Origin: Dehalogenimonas alkenigignens
Lineage (GTDB): Bacteria; Chloroflexota; Dehalococcoidia; Dehalococcoidales; Dehalococcoidaceae
DNA length: 64,000 bases
Reading direction: 5' to 3'
Assembly: GCF_001466665.1 (NCBI RefSeq)
Contig: NZ_KQ758903.1
Coordinates: 803,684 to 867,683 of the forward strand
A program made the position numbers and the translations under genes. Shown here one piece after another: positions 16,104 to 25,389 of the stretch (its first letter is position 1; each line of letters begins with the position of its first letter). The notes below the pieces were generated by a model that did not search any database, had not been told where the DNA came from, and was given only the letters and a program-made list of their open reading frames with translations.

Positions 16104-16395
16104 ATAAAAACTGATATAAGGTACAACCACTCCCATTGGCTCCGGGCCTCGTCGGAAAGTTGCGTTACGAAATCCGTGGAGGTTGTCGATACCAGAGAAT
16201 GCCCGGAGATCGAAGTGGATACATCAATCGGCGGCGCCAGGATGGTGAGCGTCCCCAGCACTACCAATAGTTTTATTCTGAGCTTATGCTGAGCATGGCG
16301 GCAATCATACCGCTATGATAAGATAATGCGCGAGAGATGTTGCGCGAGCCATTCAGATAAACCGCTAACAATCCTGCTAACCAATTTTCAAACGG
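16104..16395. other. Island right-end region without a recognised gene
   Basis: Between the arsR promoter and the tRNA-Thr remnant. One open frame on the minus strand (TTG 16267 to TGA 16100, 55 codons) starts with a hydrophobic signal-like stretch (VVLGTLTILAPP) but has no ribosome-binding site and ends inside the arsR promoter. No integrase was found in any frame. I regard it as non-coding or decayed. Confidence 0.45.
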
Positions 16396-16415
16396 GCAGC
16401 GTTTTTACGATTGCA

Positions 16416-16443
16416 GGAGGTTCGAATCCTGTCGCTGGCTCCA
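16416..16443 (+). repeat. attR-like copy of the tRNA-Thr 3' end
   Basis: Matches 6636-6663 at 27 of 28 bases (T arm, acceptor strand and CCA). Bases 16396-16415 show weaker likeness to the anticodon arm of the tRNA (GCAGCG then TTT), so this is a decayed 3' half of the gene rather than a working tRNA. Confidence 0.8.
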
Positions 16444-16459
16444 CCGGTCAGGAGGTCAT

Positions 16460-16855
16460 ATGAGTATCTTTAAAGCTATTCTGGGTATCTGTGAAACCAA
16501 ACCGCTGGCCGAGGCGGCCTGGGAGAGAAGAGACGGCAAGGTCACGATAGATCTCAAGGCGGCGCCGCAGCTAGCGGCCAAAGGCGGGGGAGTCTATTTG
16601 AGAGGCAAGGGACTGACTAAACCGGTCTTGGTGGTCCGCGGAGACGACAACAAGCTTTACGCCTACGAAAACAGCTGTACTCATGGCCACCGTAAGATAG
16701 ACCCGGTGCCCGGGGAAGGCAAACTTAAGTGCTGCAGCGTCAACCATTCCACTTTCAGCTACGACGGCAAGCCGCTGTCCGGCCCGGCGAAACATGACAT
16801 CAAGCGCTATGAGGTCAGGGAGAACGGCGGCCGGCTCGAGATTAAGATCGTATAG
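16460..16855 (+). CDS. Rieske-type [2Fe-2S] protein with an atypical second ligand box
   Basis: A 131-residue single-domain protein, probably soluble. The first ligand box NSCTHGHRKID supplies C73 and H75. The second, KCCSVNHSTFSYDG, supplies C92, but the histidine is at C+4 (H96) rather than the usual C+3, where Asn stands. It follows GGAGG and is six bases ahead of the next gene, so they form an operon just outside the island. Role: an electron carrier or part of a small oxidoreductase; partner unknown. Cluster binding needs proof given the shifted His. Confidence 0.75.
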   Translation: MSIFKAILGICETKPLAEAAWERRDGKVTIDLKAAPQLAAKGGGVYLRGKGLTKPVLVVRGDDNKLYAYENSCTHGHRKIDPVPGEGKLKCCSVNHSTFSYDGKPLSGPAKHDIKRYEVRENGGRLEIKIV

Positions 16856-16861
16856 GATAAG

Positions 16862-17578
16862 ATGATGGCTAACCGATTCAGCGAGGAACTTGATAAGATC
16901 GCCCGCGGCAGCCGGCCGCAGATGGGTTTCGGCAAGTACGCACAGGCCGCCAAACCTCGCCTCTTCATCATGGCTGAGGCCTCGGGCATGGTCAAGGGCA
17001 CCGTTGTGCCCGGCGTGGATGCCGTGGTCGTGGCGGCGCCCTGCCGCTGCGAGTTTGACAAATCCGCCATTCTTCGCGGGTGCGCCGTCGGCCGGGAGAC
17101 GGAGCATACCGGCTGCGACTTCATCGTTCTCGACCTCGACGGATCAATCGTCGACACCGCTGATGATATGGCGCGGCTGTTTCGGATCTGCGGCGACCTC
17201 TCCGACGGCCAACTACGAGCGCTGGGCGGCCTTGACGCCGCGGCTTTCATCGCCGAAGCCGAGCTGGGCGAGAGCCTGGTCTACCGCGATCTTCTCTTCG
17301 TCCAGCGTCTGACCGACCTGTGCGGCAAGCCGCTTCTGCTGCGGTTGCCGGTAATATATAATAAGGCTGAACTCCAGGCGCTGTGGGATCGAGGCATCAC
17401 CGGCATCGTCGTTGACGCCAACAAGATCGATACCGCCGCCCTCAGGAATGTTGTCGACGAACTTGAGCCAAAAAAACGGGGCAAGGAACGGGCGGCGGCT
17501 ATCGTGTCCAACCCGCCGCCTGCCGCAGCCCAGTCAACTGAAGCCGAACCGGATTTAGAGCCCGACGAAGCCGAATAA
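16862..17578 (+). CDS. Conserved hypothetical protein (238 aa)
   Basis: No family is recognised with confidence. The chain alternates strands and helices (LFIMAEASGMVKG, DFIVLDLDGSIVD, PLLLRLPVIYN, GITGIVVDANKID), which looks like a TIM-barrel-type fold. Two Cys lie in AAPCRCEFD. The last 45 residues are charged and Pro/Ala/Glu rich, a probable disordered tail. It is six bases after the Rieske gene, so the two may work together, and 42 bases before rsmI. Confidence 0.65.
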   Translation: MMANRFSEELDKIARGSRPQMGFGKYAQAAKPRLFIMAEASGMVKGTVVPGVDAVVVAAPCRCEFDKSAILRGCAVGRETEHTGCDFIVLDLDGSIVDTADDMARLFRICGDLSDGQLRALGGLDAAAFIAEAELGESLVYRDLLFVQRLTDLCGKPLLLRLPVIYNKAELQALWDRGITGIVVDANKIDTAALRNVVDELEPKKRGKERAAAIVSNPPPAAAQSTEAEPDLEPDEAE

Positions 17579-17620
17579 TTTGCCCGCCGTATCTCCCTGC
17601 TGCCCGGGCCGGAGGTAACC

Positions 17621-18439
17621 GTGCCGACGCTCTACGTGGTGGCCACGCCTATCGGCAACCTCGAAGATATCACCGTCCGCGCCATGCGGGTGCTCAAAGA
17701 TGCCAGCCTCATCGCCGCCGAGGACACCCGCCACACCCTGAAGCTTCTAAACGCATTGGGCATCAAAACAGCGCTGACCAGCTATTACGAGCATAACAAG
17801 CTGTCCAAGCTGGATTACATCCTCGGCCAGCTCGAAAAAGGTGATGTGGCGCTGGTATCGGACGCCGGCACGCCAGGTATCGCCGATCCGGGGGCCGAGC
17901 TGATCGCCGCGGCTATCGGCCGAGGTTTCCGGGTAGAAGCGGTGCCGGGCCCTTCGGCGGTCATGGCGGCGCTTTCGGTATCCGGCCTGCCCACTGCGGA
18001 GTTCAGGTTCGTCGCCTTCCTGCCGAGAAAGGCCGGAGAGCGCTTAGCAGTGCTGGCAAGGCTGGTGTCTGATCCGGCGACGCTGATCCTTCTGGAGGCG
18101 CCGCACCGGCTGCGGGCGACGCTCGCAGCCCTGATCGAGTCGCTAGGCGACCGCAAAGCGGCCGTCTGCCGCGAGCTGACCAAGCTTCACGAGGAGGTCT
18201 TCCGCGGCCGGTTGTCGGAAGCACTCGGACATTTCACCGAGCCTCGAGGAGAGTTTGTCCTGGTGATCGAAGGCGCGAAAGCTGCCGAGCGACAGCCGGT
18301 ACTCGACGAGGCCGTCATTGACCGGCTGCGGCTGATGAAAGGGAGTGGAATTACCGCCAGGGACGCGGTCGACGAAGTGGCATCGGACACGGGCCTGCCG
18401 CGCAAGCAAATCTACGGTGCTTGGCTTAAATTGGGCTAA
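17621..18439 (+). CDS. rsmI: 16S rRNA (cytidine(1402)-2'-O)-methyltransferase
   Basis: A 272-residue SAM-dependent enzyme that methylates C1402 of 16S rRNA at the decoding site. The tetrapyrrole-methylase fold opens with LYVVATPIGNLEDIT and has AAEDTRHTLKLLNALG, then VALVSDAGTPGIADPGAELI and EAVPGPSAVMAALSVSGLPT, all typical of RsmI. The GTG at 17621 is preceded by GGAGG. It is followed 35 bases later by a small zinc-type protein and metG, a translation-centred group. Confidence 0.94.
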   Translation: MPTLYVVATPIGNLEDITVRAMRVLKDASLIAAEDTRHTLKLLNALGIKTALTSYYEHNKLSKLDYILGQLEKGDVALVSDAGTPGIADPGAELIAAAIGRGFRVEAVPGPSAVMAALSVSGLPTAEFRFVAFLPRKAGERLAVLARLVSDPATLILLEAPHRLRATLAALIESLGDRKAAVCRELTKLHEEVFRGRLSEALGHFTEPRGEFVLVIEGAKAAERQPVLDEAVIDRLRLMKGSGITARDAVDEVASDTGLPRKQIYGAWLKLG

Positions 18440-18474
18440 ACGTTTATAATACAGGGATATTTTCGGAGGACATA

Positions 18475-18690
18475 ATGCGACGCGGATGTATTTCATTGGG
18501 CAATATCAAATGTGACGTTTGCGGCCGGATCGTCGGCTACCCCGAACGCTACCTGGTGGTGGATGAGAAGGACGGCGAGGAAGTGCCCAAGGGTAACTCG
18601 GTGCGCTACTGCGTGGAGTGCGCTCTGACCAAGGGCTACGCCCACTACCGGGATGAGAAGGGCGAACGTACGCTAACTTTCCTGCCGTAA
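18475..18690 (+). CDS. Small zinc-finger-like hypothetical protein (71 aa)
   Basis: A 71-residue protein with two CxxC knuckles, KCDVCGRIVGYPER and RYCVECALTKGYA, about 30 residues apart, which should bind one zinc. GGAGG lies six bases before the ATG, and TATAAT at 18446 gives a possible promoter. It is three bases ahead of metG, suggesting a translation-linked role, but no family is known to me. Confidence 0.72.
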   Translation: MRRGCISLGNIKCDVCGRIVGYPERYLVVDEKDGEEVPKGNSVRYCVECALTKGYAHYRDEKGERTLTFLP

Positions 18691-18693
18691 GAT

Positions 18694-20370
18694 ATGTCGG
18701 AACGCATCTTTATCGGCGTGGCCTGGCCTTACGCCAACAACCGCCTGCACCTGGGGCACGTGGCCGGGGCTTACCTGCCCCCGGACATTTTCGCCCGGTA
18801 TCATCGGACCAAGGGCAACGAAGTGCTGATGGTCTCCGGATCCGATCAGCACGGCACGCCGGTAACCATCAGGGCCGAGGCCGAGGGCAAGTCCCCGGCT
18901 GAGGTGGCGGCCTTCTTTCACCAGAAATTCGTGGATAGCTGGGCAGCCCTGGGCATCACCTTCGACCTTTACACCAACACCGGCACAGCCAACCACGCCG
19001 CGGTGGTCCAGGATATTTTTCTGAGGCTGCTCGACAAAGACTATCTCTACAAGGATACCGTATCGCAGCCGTACTGCACCAAGTGCAAGCGGTTCCTGCC
19101 CGACCGATATGTCGAAGGTGTCTGCCCGTCGTGCAAGCTGCCCGGCGCCCGAGGCGACCAGTGCGATGCCTGCGGCAAGCCGATGAACCCGGCCGACCTG
19201 CTGAATGCCTGTTGCAAGCTGTGCGGCACGCCGCCGGAATTCCGGCAGACGGAGCATTTCTTTCTGAGGCTATCGGCCTTCCAGCAACCGCTGCTTGAGT
19301 GGGTCAATCAAAATGTTGACCACTGGCGACCCAACGTCCAGCGTTTCACCCGGCGCTACCTCGAAGAGGGCTTACGCGACCGGGCCATCACCCGGGACAT
19401 CACCTGGGGCATCCCGGTGCCGCTGCCGGGTTATGAAGATAAGCGCATCTATGTCTGGTTCGAGGCGGTCATCGGCTATCTTTCAGCCAGTAAGGAATGG
19501 GCCCAGGGAACGGGCGACCCAGAGGCGTGGCGGAAGTTCTGGCAGGAAGAGTGCAGGAGCTATTACTTCATCGGCAAGGATAACATTCCCTTCCATACCA
19601 TCATCTGGCCGGCCATGCTCATGGGCTACGGAGGATTGAACCTGCCTTACGACGTGCCATCGAACGAGTTTTTGACTGTCGAAGCGCAGAAGTTATCCAA
19701 GAGCAAGAATATCGCCATCTGGCTGGAAGACTTCCTCTCCCGCTACCGGCCCGACGCGTTACGCTACGTTCTATCGGTCAACATGCCTGATACGTCGGAT
19801 ACAGATTTCTCCTGGCGCGAGTTCGTCCGGCGCAACAACGATGAGCTGGTGGCTACCTACGGCAACCTGGTCAACCGGGTGCTTTCCATGCTCCAGCGCC
19901 ATTTCGAGGGAAAAGCGCCGCAGCCAGGCGATCTCGATGAACGGTCGGCGGGTATCATCGACCGGACTGAAGAAACGCTCCGGACAATGGACGAACTGCT
20001 CTATGCCTGCCGTTTCAAGGAAGCTATCAAGACGGCTATGGCCCTGGCCGCCGAGGCCAACCGCTACCTTGATGAGAAATCACCCTGGAAGGCGGTCAAG
20101 ACTGAAAAGAACGCTGCGGCTGCGGCGCTGTATACCGCGCTCTGTGTCATCTCCGGCCTGCGTACCGCTTTCTATCCCTTCTTGCCATTCAGTTCGGAGA
20201 AGCTGCATCGGTTTCTGGGCTTTGACGGCAGCGTCGAGGCCGACGGCTGGAAGCTGCGGCGTCCGGCCCCGGGCGCACAGCTGAATCCGCCGGAAGCTCT
20301 CTTCATCAAACTTGATGATTCGATCGTTGACGAAGAGATGTCACGCCTCGGCCTGATGCCGCCTAAGTAG
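18694..20370 (+). CDS. metG: Methionyl-tRNA synthetase
   Basis: A 558-residue class I synthetase that charges tRNA-Met. The HIGH motif reads HLGH in NNRLHLGHVAGAY, and the KMSKS motif is QKLSKSKN near residue 335. The insert holds four CxxC knuckles (CTKC, CPSC, CDAC, CKLC), as in the two-zinc MetG form. The C-terminal EMAP dimerisation domain is absent, a normal short form. It is close behind the zinc-finger-like gene and 11 bases ahead of the prenyl synthase. Confidence 0.95.
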   Translation: MSERIFIGVAWPYANNRLHLGHVAGAYLPPDIFARYHRTKGNEVLMVSGSDQHGTPVTIRAEAEGKSPAEVAAFFHQKFVDSWAALGITFDLYTNTGTANHAAVVQDIFLRLLDKDYLYKDTVSQPYCTKCKRFLPDRYVEGVCPSCKLPGARGDQCDACGKPMNPADLLNACCKLCGTPPEFRQTEHFFLRLSAFQQPLLEWVNQNVDHWRPNVQRFTRRYLEEGLRDRAITRDITWGIPVPLPGYEDKRIYVWFEAVIGYLSASKEWAQGTGDPEAWRKFWQEECRSYYFIGKDNIPFHTIIWPAMLMGYGGLNLPYDVPSNEFLTVEAQKLSKSKNIAIWLEDFLSRYRPDALRYVLSVNMPDTSDTDFSWREFVRRNNDELVATYGNLVNRVLSMLQRHFEGKAPQPGDLDERSAGIIDRTEETLRTMDELLYACRFKEAIKTAMALAAEANRYLDEKSPWKAVKTEKNAAAAALYTALCVISGLRTAFYPFLPFSSEKLHRFLGFDGSVEADGWKLRRPAPGAQLNPPEALFIKLDDSIVDEEMSRLGLMPPK

Positions 20371-20381
20371 CGAGTGACGAT

Positions 20382-21353
20382 TTGGATCTGAAGACACTTT
20401 ATGCTCCGGTTGCCCGAGACCTGGCCGATGTCGAGACCAACTTCAACGAGCTGGCCGACTACTGGAAAGCCGAGTTTCCCGAGCTTCACGATATGCTGCG
20501 CCATATCCTGGTCGGCGGCAAAATTCTCCGGCCGGCACTGACCTTCATGGCCGGACGCTGCATTGACGGGCAGTCGAAAAAGATACTCAATATGGCCACC
20601 GCCAACGAACTGATGCACATAGCAACGCTGGTCCACGATGACGCCATAGACCGGGCCGACACCCGGCGGGGGCGGCTGACAGTGAACAAGCTTTGGGGGA
20701 CCGAAAAAGCCATCCTGTTGGGCGACTTTCTTTTCGCCCGGGCCAGCGAGTTCGCCGCCTCGACCGACAACCTGCGGGTTACCAAACTCTTTTCCCAGAC
20801 GCTGGGCATCATCGCCGTGGGAGAGCTGCGGCAGGCGCGCGATATCTATTCATCGGACCAGGGAATGGAGAAATACCTGCAGCGCATCGCCGGCAAGACA
20901 GCGGCTCTCCTCAAAATGTCAGCGGAGTCAGGCGCCATACTGGCCGGCGGAAATGAGGCGCAGATTGAGGCTCTGGCCGGATACGGTTACAACTTAGGCA
21001 TGGCTTTCCAGATCGTCGACGACATCCTGGATTTCATCGGCACCGAGGCCGAACTTGGCAAGCCGGTGGGCTCCGACTTGCGGCAGGGCACGGTGACGCT
21101 GCCGGCACTGCTTTTAATCCAAAAACACCCGAGCGACAATCCGGTATCAGACTTTTTAGCCGGCAAAGACCGGGAAGGCAATATCGCCCGGGCAATCAAA
21201 TTGATAAAATCCGAAGGTTTGATCGAAGAGAGCTACAAGCTGGCGGAGAGCTTCTCCGGCAAGGCGATCAGCCTTCTCGAAGGCCTGCCCGACAACGCCT
21301 GCCGCCGCGGCCTCTCGGCGCTGGCTGATTATCTGGTGCGGCGGCGGAATTAG
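20382..21353 (+). CDS. Polyprenyl diphosphate synthase
   Basis: A 323-residue trans-prenyltransferase that elongates isoprenoid chains from IPP. The first aspartate-rich motif is LVHDDAIDRADTRRG, the second is AFQIVDDILDFIG, and the product-binding GGKILRPALT region is near residue 45. The chain length cannot be read with certainty, though the small quinone or undecaprenyl-type precursors are likely. TTG at 20382 is the start, 11 bases after metG. It ends before a strong terminator shared with ftsH. Confidence 0.9.
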   Translation: MDLKTLYAPVARDLADVETNFNELADYWKAEFPELHDMLRHILVGGKILRPALTFMAGRCIDGQSKKILNMATANELMHIATLVHDDAIDRADTRRGRLTVNKLWGTEKAILLGDFLFARASEFAASTDNLRVTKLFSQTLGIIAVGELRQARDIYSSDQGMEKYLQRIAGKTAALLKMSAESGAILAGGNEAQIEALAGYGYNLGMAFQIVDDILDFIGTEAELGKPVGSDLRQGTVTLPALLLIQKHPSDNPVSDFLAGKDREGNIARAIKLIKSEGLIEESYKLAESFSGKAISLLEGLPDNACRRGLSALADYLVRRRN

Positions 21354-21456
21354 ACCGCTGCCCAGGGGGAGATTAGCCGTTCTTTCACCGGGCACGGCCC
21401 AGTTCTCTACCAGGCAGGACTGAACGACCGGTGGCGTATCGGTAGAACGTTATTTG

Positions 21457-21492
21457 AAAAAAGGCGCCCCTTCGGAAAGGGGCGCCTTTTTT
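21457..21492. terminator. Bidirectional terminator between prenyl synthase and ftsH
   Basis: AAAAAAGGCGCCCC and GGGGCGCCTTTTTT pair around TTCGGAAA, giving a GC-rich stem with T-runs for both strands. Confidence 0.9.
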
Positions 21493-21505
21493 ACTTACGG
21501 ACCGG

Positions 21506-23458
21506 TCAGGCGGGGGCGAAACCGGGGGCGGCGGTACCGGGTTCGGCTGGTTTCTCCTTCGCCTTAAGTGTCGGTTCGGCCTGTTTTTCCACCGCAGGTT
21601 CGATTGTTTTCACCGCGGCTGGAGCGGCGGGTGGCGGCGAGCCGGGCGGCGGCAGAGGCTCGGTGAATAGTTTTTCCAGGCCGTCGCCTTCCAGGGTTTC
21701 CTCGGCCATCAGGTGTTCGGCGATGTATTGCAAACGGGCTTTGTTATCCACCAGAATGGTGCGCGCGGTCTGGTAAGCGGTTTGAATGATGGATTCGACT
21801 TCCTGGTCAATGAGATCGGCGGTTTTTTCACCGTAGTCGCGCTGTTCGTGAATTTCCTTGCCCAGGAAGACCATCTCTTCCTTGCTGCCGAAGGTGCGCG
21901 GCCCGAGTTTTTCGCTCATGCCGTAGGAGGTGACCATCTTCTTGGCCAGGTTGGTGGCTTCTTTGAAATCCTGGGAAGCGCCGGTGGACATCTCGCCGAA
22001 CATGATCTCCTCGGCAATGCGGCCACCCATGGAGATGGCGATCTTGGCCTTGAACTGGGAATCGGTGGCGATATAGCGGTCCTCGGCGGGCAGCTGCTTG
22101 GTGTAGCCGCCGGCCATGCCGCGGGCAACGATGGTGATTTTGTGCACCGGGTCGGCGTGGGGCAGCATCCGGGCTACCAGGGCGTGACCGGCCTCATGAT
22201 AGGCGGTGATCTCTTTCTCATGCGCCGAGACTTTACGGCTTTTACGCTCCGGTCCGGCGATGACCCGGTCGATCGACTCCTCGAGGTCTGACATCTCGAC
22301 GGCTTTTTTATCGGCGCGGGCGGCTAAAATGGCGGCCTCGTTCATCAGGTTGGAAAGATCGGCGCCGGAGAAACCGATGGTTTGCTTGGCCAGGTTCTCC
22401 AGGTTGACATCGTCCGCCAGGGGTTTGCCCTTGGCGTGGATCTTGAGGATGGCCAGGCGCCCGTTCAGGTCAGGCATGTCCAGCACCACCCGCCGGTCGA
22501 AGCGGCCGGGCCGCAGCAACGCCGGGTCGAGGACATCCGGGCGGTTGGTGGCGGCGATGACGATGATGGTGGTATTAGCCTCAAAGCCGTCCATTTCCAC
22601 CAGGATCTGGTTAAGTGTTTGTTCGCGCTCATCGTGACTGCCGCCCAAGCCGGCGCCGCGCTGGCGGCCGACGGCGTCGATCTCATCGATGAAAATAATG
22701 CACGGGGCGTTGCGTTTGGCCTGCTCGAACAGGTCGCGGACGCGGGAGGCGCCGACGCCGACGAACATCTCCACGAACTCCGAACCGGAAATGGAGAAGA
22801 AGGGCACGCCGGCCTCGCCGGCGATGGCCCGGGCGAGCAGCGTCTTGCCGGTGCCGGGGTAGCCGATTAAAAGGACGCCCTTGGGAATGCGGGCGCCGAG
22901 GGCCTGGAACTTCTCGCGTGATTTCAAAAACTCGACGATTTCCTGGACTTCCTGCTTGGCTTCGTCAACGCCGGCCACGTTTTCGAAGGTGGTCGTCGGC
23001 TTATCCACGTTGAAGAGCTTGGCCCGGGAGCGGCCGAAGCTCATAGCCTGGTTATTGGCGCCGCGCGCCTGGCTGAACAGGAAGATTATCATGCCGCCGA
23101 TGAATAGTATCGGGATGAGGTTGATCAGGATCGAACCCCAGTCGAAGCCGGAGGAACCCTTGATATTAACCTCAGCGACGCTGCTTAGGTCGATGCCGGG
23201 GATGTCGTAGATCGAGGTCAATTGCTCCTTATAGGTGAAAAGTTCCCTGGGCGGGTTGTCCCGGGTGATGAAGTCTATGCGTTCACCTTCGACGGTGATC
23301 TCAGAGACGTTATTTGCCTGGGTTTCGGCGACGAGGACGCTCTGCGCCACCTCCTCGGGCTGGTCCTGGGTATTGGGGAGGAGGATGGCGAAGATAATGA
23401 TGCTGGCGACCAGCATGACGACATAGGCAATGGTGGTGCGCTTCCAGTTAAATTTCAT
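21506..23458 (-). CDS. ftsH: ATP-dependent zinc metalloprotease FtsH
   Basis: A 650-residue membrane-bound AAA protease. Two transmembrane segments (about 8-26 and 108-128) flank a small outer domain. The AAA module has Walker [14 protein letters not shown] and Walker [12 protein letters not shown], then the second region of homology. The zinc protease motif is [14 protein letters not shown] (HEAGH). The last 50 residues are Pro/Ala/Glu rich and probably disordered. GAGG precedes the ATG. It follows the endonuclease IV gene by 59 bases, with TATAAT in the gap for its own promoter. Confidence 0.96.
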   Translation of the reverse strand: MKFNWKRTTIAYVVMLVASIIIFAILLPNTQDQPEEVAQSVLVAETQANNVSEITVEGERIDFITRDNPPRELFTYKEQLTSIYDIPGIDLSSVAEVNIKGSSGFDWGSILINLIPILFIGGMIIFLFSQARGANNQAMSFGRSRAKLFNVDKPTTTFENVAGVDEAKQEVQEIVEFLKSREKFQALGARIPKGVLLIGYPGTGKTLLARAIAGEAGVPFFSISGSEFVEMFVGVGASRVRDLFEQAKRNAPCIIFIDEIDAVGRQRGAGLGGSHDEREQTLNQILVEMDGFEANTTIIVIAATNRPDVLDPALLRPGRFDRRVVLDMPDLNGRLAILKIHAKGKPLADDVNLENLAKQTIGFSGADLSNLMNEAAILAARADKKAVEMSDLEESIDRVIAGPERKSRKVSAHEKEITAYHEAGHALVARMLPHADPVHKITIVARGMAGGYTKQLPAEDRYIATDSQFKAKIAISMGGRIAEEIMFGEMSTGASQDFKEATNLAKKMVTSYGMSEKLGPRTFGSKEEMVFLGKEIHEQRDYGEKTADLIDQEVESIIQTAYQTARTILVDNKARLQYIAEHLMAEETLEGDGLEKLFTEPLPPPGSPPPAAPAAVKTIEPAVEKQAEPTLKAKEKPAEPGTAAPGFAPA

Positions 23459-23517
23459 GTTGCCTCAAACCGGAATCTAAACTTTGAAAAAAGTTTACAG
23501 AATATTATACCAAAGCA

Positions 23518-24360
23518 TTATACTTTTGGCGACAAATCACGGAAAACGCTTTGCAGCAGCAGGGCGTCTTCCTCGATATTGGGGCTTTCACAGATGAGCA
23601 AGCCGCCGGCTTTGACGTCGGCGAGAGCTTGCAGCAGTTCTTCGTAGCGAAAGTCCGACTCCTGGAGGTTGAGATGCCGCCGCTCGCCGCTGCCGCGGTA
23701 TTCGATCCCAGAGACGTGAAGGTGGAGATCGTCAAGGGATTCCCTGCCCAGCGCCTCCCCAAGCCGCTCCAGCACCTCCGCGAATTCGGCGTAGGAGTTG
23801 TACCGGCCGGTGGCGGCGTGGAGGTGGGCGAAATCCACCGCCGGGGCGACGCCTGACAGTTCCTTAGACAGGCGGATGATCTCGGCCAGATTCCCAAACT
23901 GGGAGGTCTTGCCCGCCAGTTCCGGCCGCAGGGTAATTTTCACCGCCTCGTCGCGCAACTTGCCCAGGACTGTTTCGATTTCGGCCTTGATGGCGTCGTA
24001 AACCGTCTCCGGGGAGTCCTTCAAATAGTAGCCGGCATGAAAAACGATAGTCTCGGCTCCGGCGGCGGCGGCCATCCGGGCGGCATGGTGCAGCACGCCC
24101 CCGGCCTGGCGCCGGCGCGTTTCATCGGCGTGGTTCAGGTTCAGGTAGTAGGGCGCGTGGCAGGACAGCCTCAGGCCGAGTTTCCTGGCGACATAGGCCA
24201 CCGGCGCGGCGGTTTTGTCCTTCAGGTAGACACCTCGGACAAACTCGATCTCCATACTCGAGAGACCAAGTTCAGCGACGCGCTTGAGGCCGGCCACGGT
24301 GTCGCCGGTGGCTTTGGTGGAGGCCGGGATACCGGCGGTGCCGAAGCGAAGCATATCCAA
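23518..24360 (-). CDS. nfo: Endonuclease IV-like AP endonuclease
   Basis: A 280-residue TIM-barrel protein of the AP endonuclease family 2, which cuts at abasic sites with a trinuclear zinc centre. Metal-ligand segments are seen in LSCHAPYYLNLNH, IVFHAGYYLKDS, APAVDFAHLHA, LHLHVSGIEYRG and LLICESPNIEED. The start is MDMLRFGTAGIP at 24360; MLRF two codons later is an alternative. A long leader lies upstream. A sugar-phosphate isomerase role is a less likely option in this superfamily. Confidence 0.87.
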   Translation of the reverse strand: MDMLRFGTAGIPASTKATGDTVAGLKRVAELGLSSMEIEFVRGVYLKDKTAAPVAYVARKLGLRLSCHAPYYLNLNHADETRRRQAGGVLHHAARMAAAAGAETIVFHAGYYLKDSPETVYDAIKAEIETVLGKLRDEAVKITLRPELAGKTSQFGNLAEIIRLSKELSGVAPAVDFAHLHAATGRYNSYAEFAEVLERLGEALGRESLDDLHLHVSGIEYRGSGERRHLNLQESDFRYEELLQALADVKAGGLLICESPNIEEDALLLQSVFRDLSPKV

Positions 24361-24853
24361 GTATATCAGCTTTCAGATGTATCCTATCAGGCAAGTCCCA
24401 GCATTCCGCCGGAAAGACCATATTCGAAAACGACTGGAACGACTCCTGTCGCCCTGGTGGAGACTTCGATGATTTGATTTTTGTTTCGTCCAATATACAA
24501 AAAGTGTGAAACGATTCTTCTCCGAAGACGTTCAGTTTCAACGTAAGATTCGTTTTTGGAAACGAATGATACCCGAGAGCGATTCAGCCCGCTAAGAAGC
24601 CAATATCTGGAAGCGATGCATTCCATGGTAGCCTAACCTTCACCACGCTGACACTTCCGGCACAGGCCTGAGACCTGACTTGGGAGGCAATGAATATAGC
24701 ACAAAAGTTCATATCACTGTCAAGCGTTTCGTGTCGTTTTTGGTGGGGGAAGAAAAATATTTCCTGTCAAGTGGTCTTGCCATAGCCCATTACTAAACAT
24801 GTTTGAAAGGAGGGGGAGCTTGAGCTTACACATGTGCATTGAGATGTTAATGG
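24361..24853. other. Long intergenic region, probable nfo promoter and leader
   Basis: On the minus strand TTGACA (24723-24718), 17 bases, GCTATA (24700-24695) looks like a promoter; the leader to nfo would be about 330 bases. One minus-strand frame inside it (ATG 24626 to stop 24387, 79 codons) has no ribosome-binding site and no known relative. No riboswitch pattern was recognised. The plus strand shows nothing. Confidence 0.45.
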
Positions 24854-25189
24854 CTAAAAGGGTTTTCTGTGAGTTGATATATACAACGTGAAGCTGCCAA
24901 AAAAATATAACGCAGCTAAGACGACAAGTGTAAATTTGAACGAACGAGCAAAATCGAAAGGAGCGAACGCGATAAACACCAATACAGCTAAAATAATGGC
25001 AGATAACGCAACTGCCGGTTCACTCAAATCCCGGGGGTGGCGAAATACCCCGACAAAGAAAGTCACGCTGATCAAAAAGAATGACAGAGCCAAGGGAAAA
25101 CCTATTGCCATCAATACTACGGACGTTATGAGGCTGGAGGTTGCCATCAACACATATCCAACGGCTGATAAACTTTTAGAGTACTTCAT
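24854..25189 (-). CDS. Hypothetical membrane protein (111 aa)
   Basis: About four hydrophobic segments (YVLMATSSLITSVVLMAIGF, LALSFFLISVTFFVGVF, ALSAIILAVLVFIAFAPFDF and the LVVLAALYFFGSFTLYIS region) fill most of the chain, with short basic loops. ATG at 25189 is preferred; a TTG 16 codons upstream gives a polar extension without a ribosome-binding site. The surrounding DNA is AT-richer than average. No family recognised. Confidence 0.55.
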   Translation of the reverse strand: MKYSKSLSAVGYVLMATSSLITSVVLMAIGFPLALSFFLISVTFFVGVFRHPRDLSEPAVALSAIILAVLVFIAFAPFDFARSFKFTLVVLAALYFFGSFTLYISTHRKPF

Positions 25190-25389
25190 TTTACTTTCGC
25201 TAACCACTGGATTGCTGAACTTCCATTGTCGGGTCAACGCACAATGTATTGTACACTAACGATCAAGACCATGATTTCATCCAAGATGCACAGCAAGAGA
25301 TCATGACGATTTCATTCGAGGATTAACCAACAATCCTTGCGGAGTATGCCATTGAGGCACGCAGTTTTCAGTGTTACAATTTGTCGGCA

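Larger units (their letters stand above)
6636..16443. mobile_element. Arsenic-resistance genomic island integrated in tRNA-Thr
   Basis: About 9.8 kb bounded by direct copies of the tRNA-Thr 3' end. Inside are only arsenic, thiol-redox, permease and stress genes, all on the minus strand, while the genes outside are ordinary housekeeping functions. No integrase or recombinase gene is visible, so the element looks settled or was mobilised in trans. Cargo: arsR, split permease, thioredoxin lipoprotein, ccdA, usp, acr3, a UGA-containing thioredoxin-fold gene, zinc-ribbon miniprotein, DUF2703-arsD, arsA, ArsP-like permease and small thioredoxin. No arsenate reductase arsC or methyltransferase arsM was seen. 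Confidence 0.75.

Noticed and set aside
16100-16267. 55-codon minus-strand frame with a hydrophobic start, before arsR
   Set aside because: No ribosome-binding site, and it ends inside the arsR promoter; kept only as a remark in the region entry.
16396-16443. A second functional tRNA-Thr gene
   Set aside because: The 5' half, D arm and intact anticodon arm are missing; it is only a 3' remnant.
24387-24626. 79-codon minus-strand frame in the nfo leader
   Set aside because: No ribosome-binding site and no relatives; composition is not like neighbouring genes.
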